A stretch of DNA of 64,000 bases from Zeus faber (GCA_960531495.1 OY482860.1:3182357-3246356); one strand, 5' to 3'; positions 21,721 through 35,134 are shown, numbered from the stretch's first letter. Notes: generated from the letters alone by a model not told the origin. A program made the numbers and translations.

Positions 21721-24700
21721 GAACCCCCAAGTGACAGCTCCTGACGTCCCAAAACACTAAACAAAAAAAAAAATGAAACCAAAAGTCCATGCAGGGTGGG
21801 AGGAGGGGGTCCGGAGGAGGGCTAGTACTCGTCGGAGACCCCGTCCATCTCCTGGTCCTCCGTGAAATGGGCCACGTGATCCTCATCGGAGTACTCGTTG
21901 GAGACCCCGTCCATCTCCATGTCCTCCGCTGAATGGGCCTCATCCTCCTCGTCGGAGGAGGGACCCACAGGGTCGACATCGTCCGCCTCTGAACCATCGC
22001 TGGAGGGTCCAGACAAGAGAGGTGGTGGGGTCTGCGGTCGGGAGGGTTGACCTGGTCTGGAGGGCTGGTCAGGATGGCGCTTATGGAACCTCCTGATGAG
22101 GGTGTGATCCAGAATGTGTCTCGCAGGGACCCAGGACCTCTCCTCCGGACCGTAACCCTCCCAACGCCCTCCCAACCCTCCCACGCTGGCGGGAACGTAG
22201 GAGACGGCAGACAGAAAAGGCAGGACCCCCGTCAATGAAGCGCGGAGGAGGCGGGGGAGGTGCCAAGGGGACCAGAGCACTCTCCCGGACCGGCTTAACT
22301 TTGGACACATGGAAGGTGGGATGGACCCGCATGGACCTGGGGAGCTTGAGCCGCACTGCCACCGGGTTGACGACCTTCTCGACCACGAACAGGCCGATGA
22401 ACCGAGGACCCAGCTTCTTGGATTCCACCTTCAGGGGGAGGTCCCGGGTGGAGAGCCAGATCTTCTGGCCTGGCTGGTACTCCGGGGCCTGGGAGCGGCG
22501 ACGGTTGGCACCAGAGGCGTTGCGGCCAGCGGCTCGGAGGAGGGCGGCCCGGGCCCTGGTTCAGGTCCTGCGGCAGCGGCGAATGAAGGCCTGGACGGAC
22601 GGGCAGGAAGGCCCTTCTCAAGGGCCGGGAACAGAGGCGGTTGGAAGCCGTAGGCGCACTGGAAGGGGGAGAGGCCTGTGGCCGAACTGGTCAGGGTGTT
22701 GTGGGCATATTCCACCCACAAAAGCTGCTCGGACCAGGACGACGGGTGTTGTGATGTCATGCAGCGAAGGGCTGTCTCCATCTCCTGGTTCTTCCACTCC
22801 GTTTGGCCGTTGGACTGGGGGTGGTACCCTGAGGACAGGCTGACGGTGGCCCCCAGGAGCGCGCAGAACTCCCTCCAGAAGACAGAGGCGAACTGGGGAC
22901 CCCGGTCGGATACAACATGTACCGGGATGCCATGAAGGCGGACGACGTGGTACAATAATAGCTTGGCGGTGCCCTTGGCTGACGGGAGCTTCGGTAGAGG
23001 CACGAAGTGAGCCATCTTGCTAAACCGGTCCACCACGGTCAGGATGGCAGTGTTGCCACTAGATGGTGGCAGACCGGTGACAAGTCCACGAAGATGTGAG
23101 ACCAGGGGCGATGAGGAACCGGCAGTGGGTGTAGGAGACCAGCAGGAGCAAGAAGAGAGGGTTTGTGCTGGTTACAGGTGGGGCAGGCATTGACGAACCC
23201 TCGGACGTCCTCACCCAGGGAGGGCCACCAGAAGCGACGCTGGACGACCTCCTTCGTCCGCTGGATCCCCGGGTGGCAGGTGAGTCGGGAGTTGTGGGCC
23301 CACTGGAGAACCTCGGACCTGAGGTCAAGCAGGACGAACAGATGGTTGGGCGGACATGTGCTGGGTCCAGGTTGGTCCTGGGCGGCGGCTCTGCCCTTCT
23401 CTTCCACCTCCCAGGTGAGTGTGGCAACTAGACGGGAGGACGGTAGAATGGTGTCAGGGTCAGCAGTGTCTTCCTCCTCCTCCTGGAACTGCCGGGACAG
23501 GGCGTCAGGTTTGACATTGCGTGACCCCAGCCGATAGGAGAGGGAGAAATTGAACCTGGTTAGGAAGAGCGCCCAACGGGCCTGACGGGAGTTCAGTCTC
23601 CTGGCGGACTGGATATACTCCAGGTTCTTGTGGTCAGTCCACACCAGGAACGGCAGCTGGGTTCCCTCTAGCCAGTGTCGCCACTCCTCCAGGGCCAATT
23701 TGACGGCGAGAAGCTCCTTATTCCCGATGTTGTAGTTCTTCTCGGCCGGGGTTAAACGCCTGGAGAAGAAGGTGCAGGGATGAAGCTTCTGGTCGGAGGC
23801 GGTTCTCTGGGACAGAACAGCTCCGACTCCCGAGTCAGAGACGTCCACTTCAACCACGAACTGCCGTTCGGGGTCAGGCAATACCAGAATGGGGGCTGAA
23901 GTGAACCGTGCCTTCAGGGCCAGGAAGGCGTCGTTGGCGGCGGCGGACCACCGAAACGGCACCTTGGAGGAGGTTAGGGCTGTGAGGGGGGCAGCCACCG
24001 TGCTGTAGCCTCTGATGAACCTCAGATAGAAGTTGGCAAACCCAAGGAAGCGCTGGATTTGTTTGCAGGTGTCCGGGGTGGGCCAGGTGGTGACGGCAGA
24101 GACCTTGGTGGAGTCCATCTGGATGGTCCCCTCCCTACGACGTACCCCAGGAAGGAGACGGACGGGACGTGAAACTCACACTTCTCCGCCTTCACAAAGA
24201 GTGAGTTCTCCAGGAGGCGCTGCAGAACCGTCTGGACATGGTGGACGTGCTCAGCTTGGGATCGGGAGAAGATCAGGATGTCGTCGAGGTACACGAAGAC
24301 TAATTTGTTGAGCATGTCCCTGAGCACGTCATTGACCAGGGCCTGGAAGACGGCGGGGGCGTTGGTGAGACCAAAGGGCATCACCGGATATTCGTAGTGA
24401 CCGGAGGGAGTGTTTAACGCCGTCTTCCATTCGTCCCCCTCTCGAACCTGGACCAGATGGTGGGCGTTGCGTGGCCCCCTCCAGGAGTTTGAAGGCTGAT
24501 GAGATGAGGGGCAGGGGATAGCGGTTCTTGACCGTAATGTCGTTGAGACCGCGATAGTCAATACAGGGGCGAAGCGACTTGTCCTTCTTCTCCACGAAGA
24601 AGAAGCCCGCCCCCGCCGGGGATGAGGAGGGGCGGATGACGCCCGCCGCCAGGGCATCCTTAATATAGGTTTCCATGGCCTCTCTCTCTCGGATGGACAG

Positions 24701-25643
24701 GGAGTACAGACGGCCTCTGGGGGGGGTGGAGCCGGGCTGGAGGTCGATGGCAATATCGTACGGCCTGTGCGGGGGAAGGGATGTTGCCTTGGCCTTACTG
24801 AAGACCTCCCTGAAGTCTAGGTACTCGCGGGGACCCCCAACATGTCAGGTGCAGAGCTGGAGCTGGTGGGTGGCTGAGGTGCGGCGGCTTGCTTCAGGCA
24901 GACCTGATGGCACGCAGGACTCCATCCCAGAATAGTCCCCGTGGTCCAGTCGAGGTGTGGGTTGTGACGATGGAGCCAGGGGAACCCCAGGAGGAGAGGG
25001 TGACGAGGTGAGTGCAGGATGCAGAACTGTATCGTGTCGTGGTGGTTGCCGGACAGGAGCATGCGGATGGGCACTGTCTGATGGGTGACTGTCCCCAGGA
25101 GGCGGCCATCCAGGGCAGTGGCAGGTACCGGAGAAGGCAGGAGAACTCGACCAACACCCAGCTGCTGTGCTAGGTTGTCGTCGATGATGTTAACATCGGA
25201 ACCAGAGTCAATAAGTATTGTGAGGGAATGTGAGCCTTGGGGCAGGAGCAGCCGAGCCTGGCACAGGGGGCGTAGGTTGGAGGGGGATTTGGAGGTGTGG
25301 CTCACCAGGACCTCCTCCCTCACTGGCGAGCCCGGCCCTTTTACCGGACACTCGGAAATGTAGTGTCCAGCTAGACCGCAATAGAGGCAAAGGTTCCCCA
25401 CCCGGCGTCTCTCCTTCTCCTCTGGGGTGGGGCTGACCGAGAACTGACCGAGAGCGATGGCGAGCTGCTGGACCTGGGCAGCTAGCGTGGCGAGCCCTTG
25501 CTCCTGGCTAGCCGCTGCTAGCCGAACGTCCGCTGAGGTGGAGGCTCGGACAGCCTCCTGGTGTTGGAGCTGTAACTCCACCCTTCCCAGGCGTGCCAGC
25601 AACTCAGGCTTGTGTGCTGGGTCCATTGTTGGCCAGATTGTAC

Positions 25644-26041
25644 TGTAACTGGTGTGGTTAGGACCCAATTGCAGCACAAAGACAGGCAGGGATATTTGGT
25701 AATGTCTTTTATTTGTAGAGAGGACGGAAGACAGGCAGGGGGCAGGCAGGATACATCGTCGGGGACAGGCAGGTTCGATAACGAGGAGTACAAACAGAAG
25801 ACAGGCGGAGGGGCAGGCAGGATACGTGGTTGGAGCGAGGCAGAGTCGGTAGCGGGGAATCAGTCCGGAGAACGCTGGAGAGTCTGGTGCAAGCATCGAA
25901 GACAATCTGGCAATGGGTGACTGGTGAGAGGGGCATATATAGTGGTTAGATTACAGATCTGGAACAGCTGTGTGCGCAGGTGAATGGAGTTGGATTAATG
26001 AGACAGGTAAGGAGAGGGAGGGGAAGGTGGAGATCATGACA
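25644..26041 (-). repeat. 5' LTR of the Ty3/Gypsy element
   Basis: 398 bp, starting TGTCATGATC in element sense. It contains a TATATATGCC TATA-like box and an AATAAAAGACATT polyadenylation-type signal. It is longer than its partner because an internal GGCAGGCAGGATAC-type repeat block is present twice. Confidence 0.93.
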
Positions 26042-26701
26042 GGGAGAAGAGATCAGATCGGAGAGCGGTGGGATGGGTGGATGGGTGGGTGGGGGTGCCC
26101 CAGGGAGGAGAGGCAGGGGGAAAAGGAGATGGAGGGAGGAGGCGGAATGGAGGCGAAATGCTGATCCTCATGGGTCTTACCAGCATGAGTGAAGATCTGT
26201 GTATGTGTGTGTGTCTGTGCGTGTGTGTTTGAGTGTATGTGTGCATACTAATACATCCTTGGTACACAAGCTCTTGTAACTCCTTCGTTTGGCAACAATG
26301 AGATTTATTGTGCTAATAAAGTGGAATGAATTGAATTTAAATCAATTGAGAGGGAAAATGAAAATGAGCGAGAGTGAAAGCGAGAGGGGGGGGGGGGGGG
26401 GTTCCCAGCATGCCTCGAATGCGATCACAGCAGGACTACATAAAGCAGGAGGGGAGGAGGAGGGGAGAGGAGGGATGGCGAGGACCTGCCAATATAGATA
26501 AATATTTCATCCCACAAAACACAGAGTTACTGAAACCGATGCCCGGGGGGGTGGCACAGCGAGAGAGAGAGAGAGACAGGGAGGGGGAGAGAGGGCGAGA
26601 GAAAATGGAGGGGGGTAGCAGCGCGACTGACTGAGAAGAACGGAGTGACTGATGAGGAGAGGGCAACGAGGGGAAAAGCAACAGAGAGCCAATAAAGAGA
26701 G

Positions 26702-26735
26702 AGCGAGTGAGAGAGAGAGAGAGAGAGAGAGAGCG
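26702..26735. repeat. (GA)n tract
   Basis: A short GA-rich simple repeat inside a purine-rich stretch (about 26545-26765). Confidence 0.9.
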
Positions 26736-26833
26736 ACAGAGAGAGCGAGAGACAGCGAGAGAGCAAAGCCTCGAAGGTAAAGGTGTCCTTAACTCTAACG
26801 TCCACTCTGTGACACTAACCATGTCTGACATAC

Positions 26834-26835
<2 letters not shown>

Positions 26836-26901
<66 letters not shown>
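26836..26901. repeat. (CA)n microsatellite
   Basis: A CA tract of about 66 bp. Confidence 0.98.
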
Positions 26902-26903
<2 letters not shown>

Positions 26904-28489
26904 CACAACCACTCATTTTTTATCATCGTGCTCTATCTTTCTCTTCACCAGCTGAAAGCTGGGCCGGGAAGTGCACTGGTGTGAGAAGTAGCAGAAAGGA
27001 GGGTGAGCGAAAAAGAGAGAAAGATAATGGTCAGATTGTGTGAACAAATGCAGAAAGAGAAAGACAGAAAGAGAGAGAGGGGGGAGGGTTGTTCGTCTCT
27101 GGATTTATTCACCATCAGAGCCACCTTCACTTTTTCTTCACTCCACTCCATTCAGGGGAGTTTTGAGATATGTTTCTTTTTTGAAAGTGAAAATTAAATA
27201 GATTTTTCTTTCTTCTTCTTTTTCTGTCTTTTTCTTTCTCTTGGAAAAAGTACTTGCTCATGGGGAAGGGAGTGGACCTGCCTCTTGTGGTCTATTTGGA
27301 GGCTCATTTTTATTGCTGGGGGATTTGTGAATTGCCAGATATTCTACAATGGTGTACAGGGGCCACTATAAACATTTTCATTTTTTTTACATTACAAGAG
27401 GGGGATGATATTCCCGAAATTCGTAAACAAAGTTGGAAAAAAAAAAGCTTGTACATTTACAAGAAATAAGTTGGATATACAGTACATATGAGATTAAACT
27501 CGTAAATGTATGACTTTAATCGGAACCTTAAATTGTGATTATGATATGCATAAATCTAAACAGAAATCCGTCCTTAGTTCATGGGAATGAAGAGTTTATG
27601 TCACGTCACATAAAGGGATCGGAGGGTTAAATATCGGGTAAAGTCACAAACTGGCATAAGAACAGGTAAGATGTGTCTCACGGCACAGGTGTCTTATGTG
27701 CATATGCTTATGATGATATTATGATTTTGGGCTTAATACAATTGAGAAGTATAATTTGACATTTTCATCTACCTCCAGGCTTGATTCGGGGAGAGTTTTT
27801 TCTCGTATCTTTGCAACTTTAATTTCGGCTATGCAGTACAGTATATCCAAGTTTAATGTTGCATATCCAGTATACAGCCCACCACCCACTGTAGAGTTAT
27901 AGTGCCCTAATATGCCGTTATAATATTCTGACATTTTATGCAGTCAATTTCTATATATTTTATGTATTTTGTGTTGAAATATGTAATAGTCCTTCTGATA
28001 CTCAATAAATCAGTGATGATGATAATAATAGTAATAATAATATTATATGATACCAAAAAAATTATAAAATAATGTAAAATGTAATAAAAAGTAATTATAA
28101 GAAGAACAAGAACAACAACTAGAACAACAAAAACAACAACAACAACAAAAACAACAAATATAGCTGCAGGCAGCAATACGCAGGGTCCAGGGTTTAATAA
28201 CGGCCCCTGTTTCAGTGGACGAGTGTGTTGCTCTCTGTTCCGGTGTTTTGTGACTTTAGAAGTTAATTCCTTCAGGCCTGGTTACAGTGTAATTCTATGA
28301 TCGGGTGGTGTTTGTGGCTGTGGGTGGTTTTCCTACGCTGCAACTAACGGCTGTTATCATTCAGAAGTATTTTACTCAATATTGTGAGCACAATTATTTA
28401 TGATTATTTATCCATTTTGGGGAACATAATTATTTAATGCCACTTTGTAAATCAACAGAAAACTGCCTTCACAATAATGTATTTTAGTA

Positions 28490-28650
28490 CATACTATATA
28501 CACTATATACACTATATATACTAGATACACTATATACACTATTTATACTATATACACTTTATACACTATACATACTATATACACCATATACACTATATAT
28601 ACTATATACACTATATGCACTGTATTCACTATATACAGTACACTATATAC
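28490..28650. repeat. AT-rich minisatellite (ACTATATAC-type)
   Basis: Tandem 9-11 bp variants of CACTATATA are repeated about fifteen times. Unit length is irregular. Confidence 0.8.
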
Positions 28651-28944
28651 ACTGTATACATCTCAACTCATCACTGTTCTCAGTGTCGTTCCCGCAGTCT
28701 GTCAATATTCACTTCACTAGCATTCGCAATCACCATGCCCCCTTACCGTGAAATTACACGATATACACTATATATACCAGCCACGCCCCCTTGCCATGAA
28801 ATAACACTGGTCCTCACTTATCGACCAATTTACTTAATGACCTGGTCACAGGAAAGGAACTCGGTCGTTAAGTGAGTTGTACCTGTATATACTTATATAT
28901 TATACAATTTATATATAATGTATAATATTATTATAGTAATATAA

Positions 28945-29367
28945 TATTGGTGCAGTGCATGGTGCCATCTTGGTAAGGTTGCGATTGATCACAAACTTCA
29001 TCCACAATACTGAACCGATCTGGATGAAACTCAAACAACGCCATGTTGAAACTGTCCAGAATACACATCTTATTCAGATTGTCTGTGGGTTTGTCGGATC
29101 CATGACATCATAAAGTTTGGACGATGTTACATTTGCACTTGCCTCCATTTTGGTGAGGACCCGGTTGTTGACCAATCACTAGACTGCAATGCTATCATGT
29201 GACCTGTGTGAGCCATCATTTGCACATGAGTGCGCGTTGCGCTGATGAAAAAAAACACATTAAATACAGTTTTTTACTAAATTATTCCACAATAATGGAC
29301 CAATCTGGATCACATGAACAACGCCATATTGGCACTGCCCCGAATACAATAATAATAATAATAATAA

Positions 29368-29398
<31 letters not shown>

Positions 29399-29461
29399 AA
29401 GAAGAAGAAGAAGAATGAAAATAATAATAATAATAATGAAAATAATAATAATAATAATGAA

Positions 29462-29549
<88 letters not shown>

Positions 29550-29555
29550 TAGTAT
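28945..29555. repeat. Fish dispersed repeat with (AAT)/(GAA) microsatellite tail
   Basis: Two related segments, CCACAATACTGAACCGATCTGG near 29000 and CCACAATAATGGACCAATCTGG near 29290, each followed by AACAACGCCAT. They precede a tail of ATA, GAA and AAT triplets (29347-29550). The GATCTGGATGAAAC wording recalls a common unclassified teleost repeat whose copies end in AAGAAG/AATAAT triplets. Possible 5' parts (GCTGCAGGCAGCAATACGC) occur near 28162. Confidence 0.45.
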
Positions 29556-29690
29556 AATATACAGTATAATATAATATAGATAATTCAAAGAAATAACCAG
29601 ATAGTGAATGAGACACCTGTAGAGAGGAAGAGATTGAAATGTCAGCCCTCACATTAAAGTGTGTATCTGTGTTTGTGGATATGTATATAT

Positions 29691-29694
<4 letters not shown>

Positions 29695-29746
<52 letters not shown>

Positions 29747-29762
29747 GTGCGTGTGTGCGTGT
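29695..29762. repeat. (GT)n microsatellite
   Basis: A GT tract with GC variants at its right end, grading into GGGTGGGTGGGTG. Confidence 0.97.
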
Positions 29763-30403
29763 GGGTGGGTGGGTGTTGGTGGGAGTTGTGGGTGTTTTTG
29801 TCTGTTCTTTGTTCCGCCTGTGGAAAAAACTCCCACTCGTCATTAGTTATGAACCAGCGGTGCGAAGGGGCCAAGCCACAGCCTCGCTGGAGGGATTAAT
29901 ATTTGATCTTTGTGTTTGTCTGTGTGTGTGTGTGTTTGCGTGCGTGCGTGCATGTGTGTGTGCGAGAGAGAGAGAAAGAGAGAAGGATAAACACAGAGGT
30001 AGAGGGAGAGTGTGTGCTCTATGTGTATTTTTAATATTTCGTCTATTCTGCTCGCCGCTCCCACGTCACACCTCATTTCATTCATTTATTATCATCCTGT
30101 TTATTCCTCCACACCTCTATTTCTCCCCATGCGCTCATCCATCTATCTCTCTCTCTATCCCGTAGGTCCTCTTCTATTCCTCTGTTGTTCCCTCTTTTAG
30201 CCTCAAACCTCTCCCCTCTGCCTTTCTCCTCCTTTTCTCCTCCCCCTTCTTCCCTTTCTCCTTCTTCGTCCCCTGCTCCAGATTGAAATGCTGCTCACTT
30301 TTAGATGGAAACGTATCCTTCTGCTACTGATTCTTTAAGTGTTTTTTATGTTTAATGTTGAAGGTTTTTTTCTCGTATGTTTTTAATTTTTTTTATTCTT
30401 TGC

Positions 30404-30540
30404 TATTATTATTATTATTATTATTATTATTGTTGTTTTTATTATTATTATTGTTGTTTTAATTATTATGATGATGATGATGATGATTATTATTATTATG
30501 TATTCTATAATTATTATTATTTATTTATTTATTTATTTTC
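30404..30540. repeat. (TTA)n / (TGA)n triplet tract
   Basis: Successive ATT, GTT and GAT triplet blocks ending in TTTATTTATTTA. Confidence 0.9.
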
Positions 30541-30598
30541 ATTTCGTTTTTTTGTGATTGTACCATTGGAATCATACTAAATGATCTTAAAAACTCAA

Positions 30599-30629
30599 CC
30601 CCCCCCCCCCCCCCCCCCCCGTCCTGCAG
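30599..30629 (+). promoter_or_regulatory. zmat4: Oligo(C) pyrimidine tract and acceptor of the finger 2 exon
   Basis: About 22 consecutive C followed by GTCCTGCAG. The tract abuts the exon, so it must act as the polypyrimidine tract, though it has no T. Confidence 0.8.
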
Positions 30630-30801
30630 GAAAGCTCAGAGACGGAGGTGGACCGGAACAAGTGCTGTACGCTGTGCAACATGTTCTTCACCTCCGCCAT
30701 TGTGGCGCAGTCGCATTATCAGGGGAAGACTCACGCCAAGAGGGTCCGCCTGGTGCTGGGGGAGCCCCCCATCCTGCCCACCACCAGTCCCACAAACACA
30801 G
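30630..30801 (+). CDS. zmat4: zmat4-like internal coding exon (zinc finger 2)
   Basis: The 172-nt exon opens in phase 0 with [20 protein letters not shown] and ends in phase 1 at NTNT-like residues PTNT plus one base. It contains one complete U1-type finger, C-x2-C-x12-H-x5-H (CTLC, then QSH and GKTH), followed by the basic [10 protein letters not shown] linker typical of ZMAT4. The acceptor is GTCCTGCAG, preceded directly by a run of about 22 C. The donor is AG|GTACAG at 30802. Phase agrees with both neighbouring exons. It lies 24.5 kb downstream of the previous exon, and that intron has absorbed the 19-bp satellite and a Gypsy element. Confidence 0.93.
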
Positions 30802-31559
30802 GTACAGAGGACCACACAACACGCTATTAAACATGTCTTATAACACAATAAATACCGTATATCCTAGACAGGTATACTGTCGGTACATAATGAACAGCAC
30901 ATGGTATAAAACATTACAGGATTATTAAACAGTGCATGCATGTTCAGCCAGCCTGTCTGAGAAATCGCGATGTTTGCAACACGATAATTCTCGATAAATC
31001 TTAGCAATATCAAAATAGCCACCAATATTGAAATTTTGTCATTTTGTGAAATTGCACTCATTATATTTGACATACTGCATAAACTTGTGTATATCATATA
31101 TAGAAGAAAAAATCTTGCCCTTGCCAGGGACACAATCTATGTCATTTTATCTACTGTTGAATTTAAAGTTTATTTTATAGACTTATTAATGGGGCCGAAG
31201 CAAAAGTCCAGAAAGTTTTCTTTGTTTGTAAGGTTAAGATGTTTTTTTAGAAAATAAAATACAACCACACTAAAATATTTCCAGTTGTTTCTGTAACATC
31301 TAGAATCCACATTATCATAGGAAACTATTACATATGACGTTTTTCTTCATCGGCAGCAGTTAATAATATATATTTTGGAAGATTTCTGCAACTTTACTCC
31401 AAAAAGACGACTTTACTTTGAGCATAGCCACTGCAAAATCAACCACTTTTGGTAAAAACAATCTCTCAAAACAATCCAAAAAAACCCTTGATTGGATTGA
31501 TGAACAGCGCTATGAAACACAACACAGGGATATTAAACCAGACAGAACCAGAACAGAGC

Positions 31560-31690
31560 AACGTCCACCCTCTCTCTCTCCCTCTCTCTCTCTCTCTCCC
31601 TTCCTCTCCCTGTCTCTTCCTCTCCTTCCCTCTCTCTCTTCTTTTCTCTATCTCTCTCTCTCTCTCGCTCTCTTACTCTATTTTTTCTTT
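31560..31690 (+). repeat. CT-rich low-complexity tract
   Basis: About 130 bp of CTCTCT and CCCTCTC pyrimidines. Confidence 0.9.
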
Positions 31691-31815
31691 TCTTTTTCTA
31701 CCTGTGAGTTATTTCACATCAACATCTCTCTTTTGTCGTCTCTCCATCTATTCTGAACTTGGTGTTAAGTTGGGACGAGGTGCTGAACGATATGAACAAA
31801 TTTACAGCTCTGAAA

Positions 31816-31817
<2 letters not shown>

Positions 31818-31895
<78 letters not shown>
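31818..31895. repeat. (CA)n microsatellite
   Basis: An uninterrupted CA tract of about 78 bp. Confidence 0.98.
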
Positions 31896-31898
<3 letters not shown>

Positions 31899-33038
31899 TT
31901 AAGTATCACCACAGGGCAGCGGCCCTGCGCCGGTGGAGTTGTGGGCAGGACAGCCAAAGAGAATAACATAGTGAACCAATGCTCGCTGGGATGTTTGATC
32001 CTCCCGCCGCCAAAACTTCCTCCGAGTTTTATTCCATCTGTCGGTCTGGAGCCACAACTTAAAAGAAAGAGCAGACAGCGCTGCTTGATTTTTATTCCGG
32101 TCTTTAACCCTCAAGCAGCCGACGCAGTTTTCATGCAGCCATGACCGAACAGGGCTAGAAATGACCTCAACTCAAAATTAGTTCAAAGAATTCTCTATCT
32201 ATGAAATGTGTTGGGTTTTTGGAACCGGAATATCACTGGAAAATATTATTGGCTAAACTGAGCCAAGTTAGATTTTGCCAAAACCTGTTTTTCTGCCTCA
32301 ATTCATCCAAACAACTGAATGAGTCACTCGGTCAGCACTTGGTTACTTAGGGGGTTAAACTGTCATCCTGGAAACCCAGCCCTTGCCCACCGACGGATCA
32401 TTAACTGTATTGGATTTCAATTAAGTCACTCACAAACTGAAAAAAAAAAAAAAGTAATCAGTCATTGAATTTCAGACTTCATATAAAACCTGTGACAATT
32501 AACAACCTGACACGTGTAAAGGTGTGGAACTGACCGTTAATCGTCCCCACAAGCACCGTCTAAGCACCAGCACTAACGGATGTATACGTCGGGAAATTGA
32601 TTTTTATTCACACTCATGTTGGAGCTCTAGGAGCACGTCCACGTAATGTGATTTAAATCGCATTTGGTGCAAGAATTCACAGCGCTCTGAAAAGCGCCGT
32701 CACCGCCGCGGCTGCCCAGACCCAACGCTCTAATAAAGCCCCCGAGTGACTTTCCTTAAACTTTGGCCTAGTTTGGAGAAGTGTCACTTCTGCACAGCCT
32801 TTTGCCGAGCAGTTTCCGTGATTTTGTGACAGGGGGGGACCTGGAGGAAGGAGAACCGAGGAGCGGAGGAGGGAGGGTGACCTGTGTGGAAGGAGGAAGG
32901 AGGTTTCAGGAAAGATTAAAGTCAAAAAGGAGCCTTCGTGATTTACTCTCCGCCGAAGACGCACAGCCGAGCTGACAGGCCAGCACGCAGGGCACGCTCG
33001 CCACAACAACCACACACACGCACGCAGAAAGAAAAACT

Positions 33039-33040
<2 letters not shown>

Positions 33041-33082
<42 letters not shown>

Positions 33083-33209
33083 CATGTGAATGTATGTACT
33101 TGGGCAAGGTGACAGATGGTGGAGTGCAGCAGCATGAATGTGGAACTGCCGGCACACGTGCGTTGAGAGAACATAAACACACGTATAGGAAGGACCCTCA
33201 AACATGCAC

Positions 33210-33269
<60 letters not shown>
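33041..33269. repeat. Two (CA)n microsatellites
   Basis: CA tracts at about 33041-33081 and 33207-33269, separated by about 125 bp of unique sequence. Confidence 0.97.
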
Positions 33270-33663
33270 GCACATACGAGCGAGCAAAGGCCACGTGTGA
33301 TGCAGATGCCCTTGAGAGGTGGAGAGTGGAGTGTACCTGCATGATTACCTCCCTGACATATCACACACCCCGAGGCCCCACACTGCCACACTAACCCCGT
33401 TTGCACTCGGGCTCACACATACACAAACACACACACATGCACGCAGATGCACACTCGCACGCAAACAGGCTGTCTGCACCCAACGCTGTGAAAAACACTT
33501 ATTTCCGCTCCACTGTGCAGCAATCACAGTCAGGAGGAAAGAAAGGGTGGGAAAAGAAGGGACAGAGGGGAAAAGACACACCCTGTCTCAGCCCACACTG
33601 TTCCATTGAGTTGTCAGAGCGGAGGAGCTTCACTCCGCAGCACAGGGACTCAATACGCACATA

Positions 33664-33665
33664 CG

Positions 33666-33706
<41 letters not shown>

Positions 33707-33908
33707 AATACACATGGAGAATAAATACACCCTGAATACAAAGAAATGCGCATGCAAGGTCCCACAGACACTCACACACACATGCACACACAAATACACA
33801 CACACTTTAAACATGCACACAGCCCAACACTCTGTATATTAGACAGCAAGAAATAAAGTTGAGAAACATACGCAAGCACACACACACACACTCCAACACA
33901 CACACTCC

Positions 33909-33955
<47 letters not shown>

Positions 33956-33962
33956 ACACATT
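33664..33962. repeat. CA-rich cluster
   Basis: (CA)n at about 33668-33705 and 33876-33960, with scattered ACAC and CTCCAACA variants between. Confidence 0.95.
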
Positions 33963-34342
33963 GTAATTCACACACATGAAGTGCACTCCACGGTTTTAGC
34001 ACAGTCACGTGTAGTTTAACACAGAGGGAGACATAAGAGAAGTTTATACTTGATTTATCCTGAAGGAAACTGTTGCTCAAGTAGAAACACAGTAAGAAAA
34101 AGATCCATAAAATTGAAAGAGCTGGATAAAAAAAAAACCCAAGTGATCATAATAATAGTAATAAAATGATGAAGTCGCAATTCTAAATGTTCTTAGAGCA
34201 TCAACATAATGCATAACATATTCAAGCTTTAGAATGGAGAGAGAGAGAAAGAAAATTGTCAAAATATGACAGAAGAGGCGGTGCGCACAGGAGGTTTTAT
34301 CGCATAGTGACTTGACAACATATTGACTGAAACCAGTAGAGG

Positions 34343-34346
<4 letters not shown>

Positions 34347-34411
<65 letters not shown>
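34347..34411. repeat. (GT)n microsatellite
   Basis: A GT tract of about 65 bp, in opposite orientation to the CA cluster about 400 bp upstream. Confidence 0.98.
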
Positions 34412-34413
<2 letters not shown>

Positions 34414-35134
34414 TTGTTCGTGTGTGTTTGTGTGTGAGCGAGCAGCTGCAGAGAGTGGCTCGGAGATGACAGCCAAAGATACAGTAAATATGTGAACAGT
34501 GCGCTAACACATCGTGGTTTAACACACTTAAGAGCGTGTGAAAACAAGCCGATGTGCACGACCTTGCATGTGCACACACAGAAACCCAAAACATCTCCTG
34601 CAGACACACACACATTTGCACGGTCATATACATGTAGCACTGGTCATCTTAGTCATCATTGGTCATGGGAGTATTTATACACATCATTGATTGTTGATGA
34701 AATGCCTGTTATTCTCAGAGCACGGTATTAAAGGGACACTGGCACTTGGGAAATCAACTTTTTGTCAATCTTTTTCTATGGTACCATAGACTGCACGTTG
34801 CTAACACGGTATGCATAGCATGCATGTAGATCTCTCAATAATGAATCTCCTCTGAATCCAGTTAACATAAAAGAAAACCCACTTAAATTGAATATCCCCC
34901 TTTTCCTACTGATATTTGACAACATGTTCTCCTAATATTAAAGTTGCAATCCATCAGATTGTCTGTACCGGGTTGATAACACTACAAGTCCCAGATTCTA
35001 TTCCAAACTGCAATTTTCAATTCTAATATCACTCATATTAGTTTAGAACACACGCACCCACACAAATCGTACTGCAAACAACACACCACCAGACCAGAGT
35101 CTGCGGGGCAGGAGGGGTGCGAGTGATTCAGGTT

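Larger units (their letters stand above)
21384..26041 (-). mobile_element. Ty3/Gypsy LTR retrotransposon with chromodomain, near full length, broken
   Basis: A fossil on the minus strand, 4.66 kb. Terminal repeats lie at 25644-26041 (5') and 21384-21720 (3'), each TGTCATGATC...TTACA in element sense. The 5-bp target duplication is GGGAG (21379-21383 and 26042-26046). Parts in element order, rough positions: gag with a CCHC knuckle (about 25.3-25.6 kb), protease (LIDSGSDVNII, about 25.2 kb), reverse transcriptase (about 24.1-24.7 kb, YLDDILIFS), RNase H (about 23.5-23.9 kb), integrase (about 22.4-23.3 kb), chromodomain-like end (about 22.1-22.2 kb). A purine-rich tract precedes the 3' LTR. Layout fits fish chromoviruses of the sushi-ichi type. 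It is broken by a handful of changes. The two LTRs differ by about 3-4 percent by eye, so it is fairly young. Confidence 0.93.
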
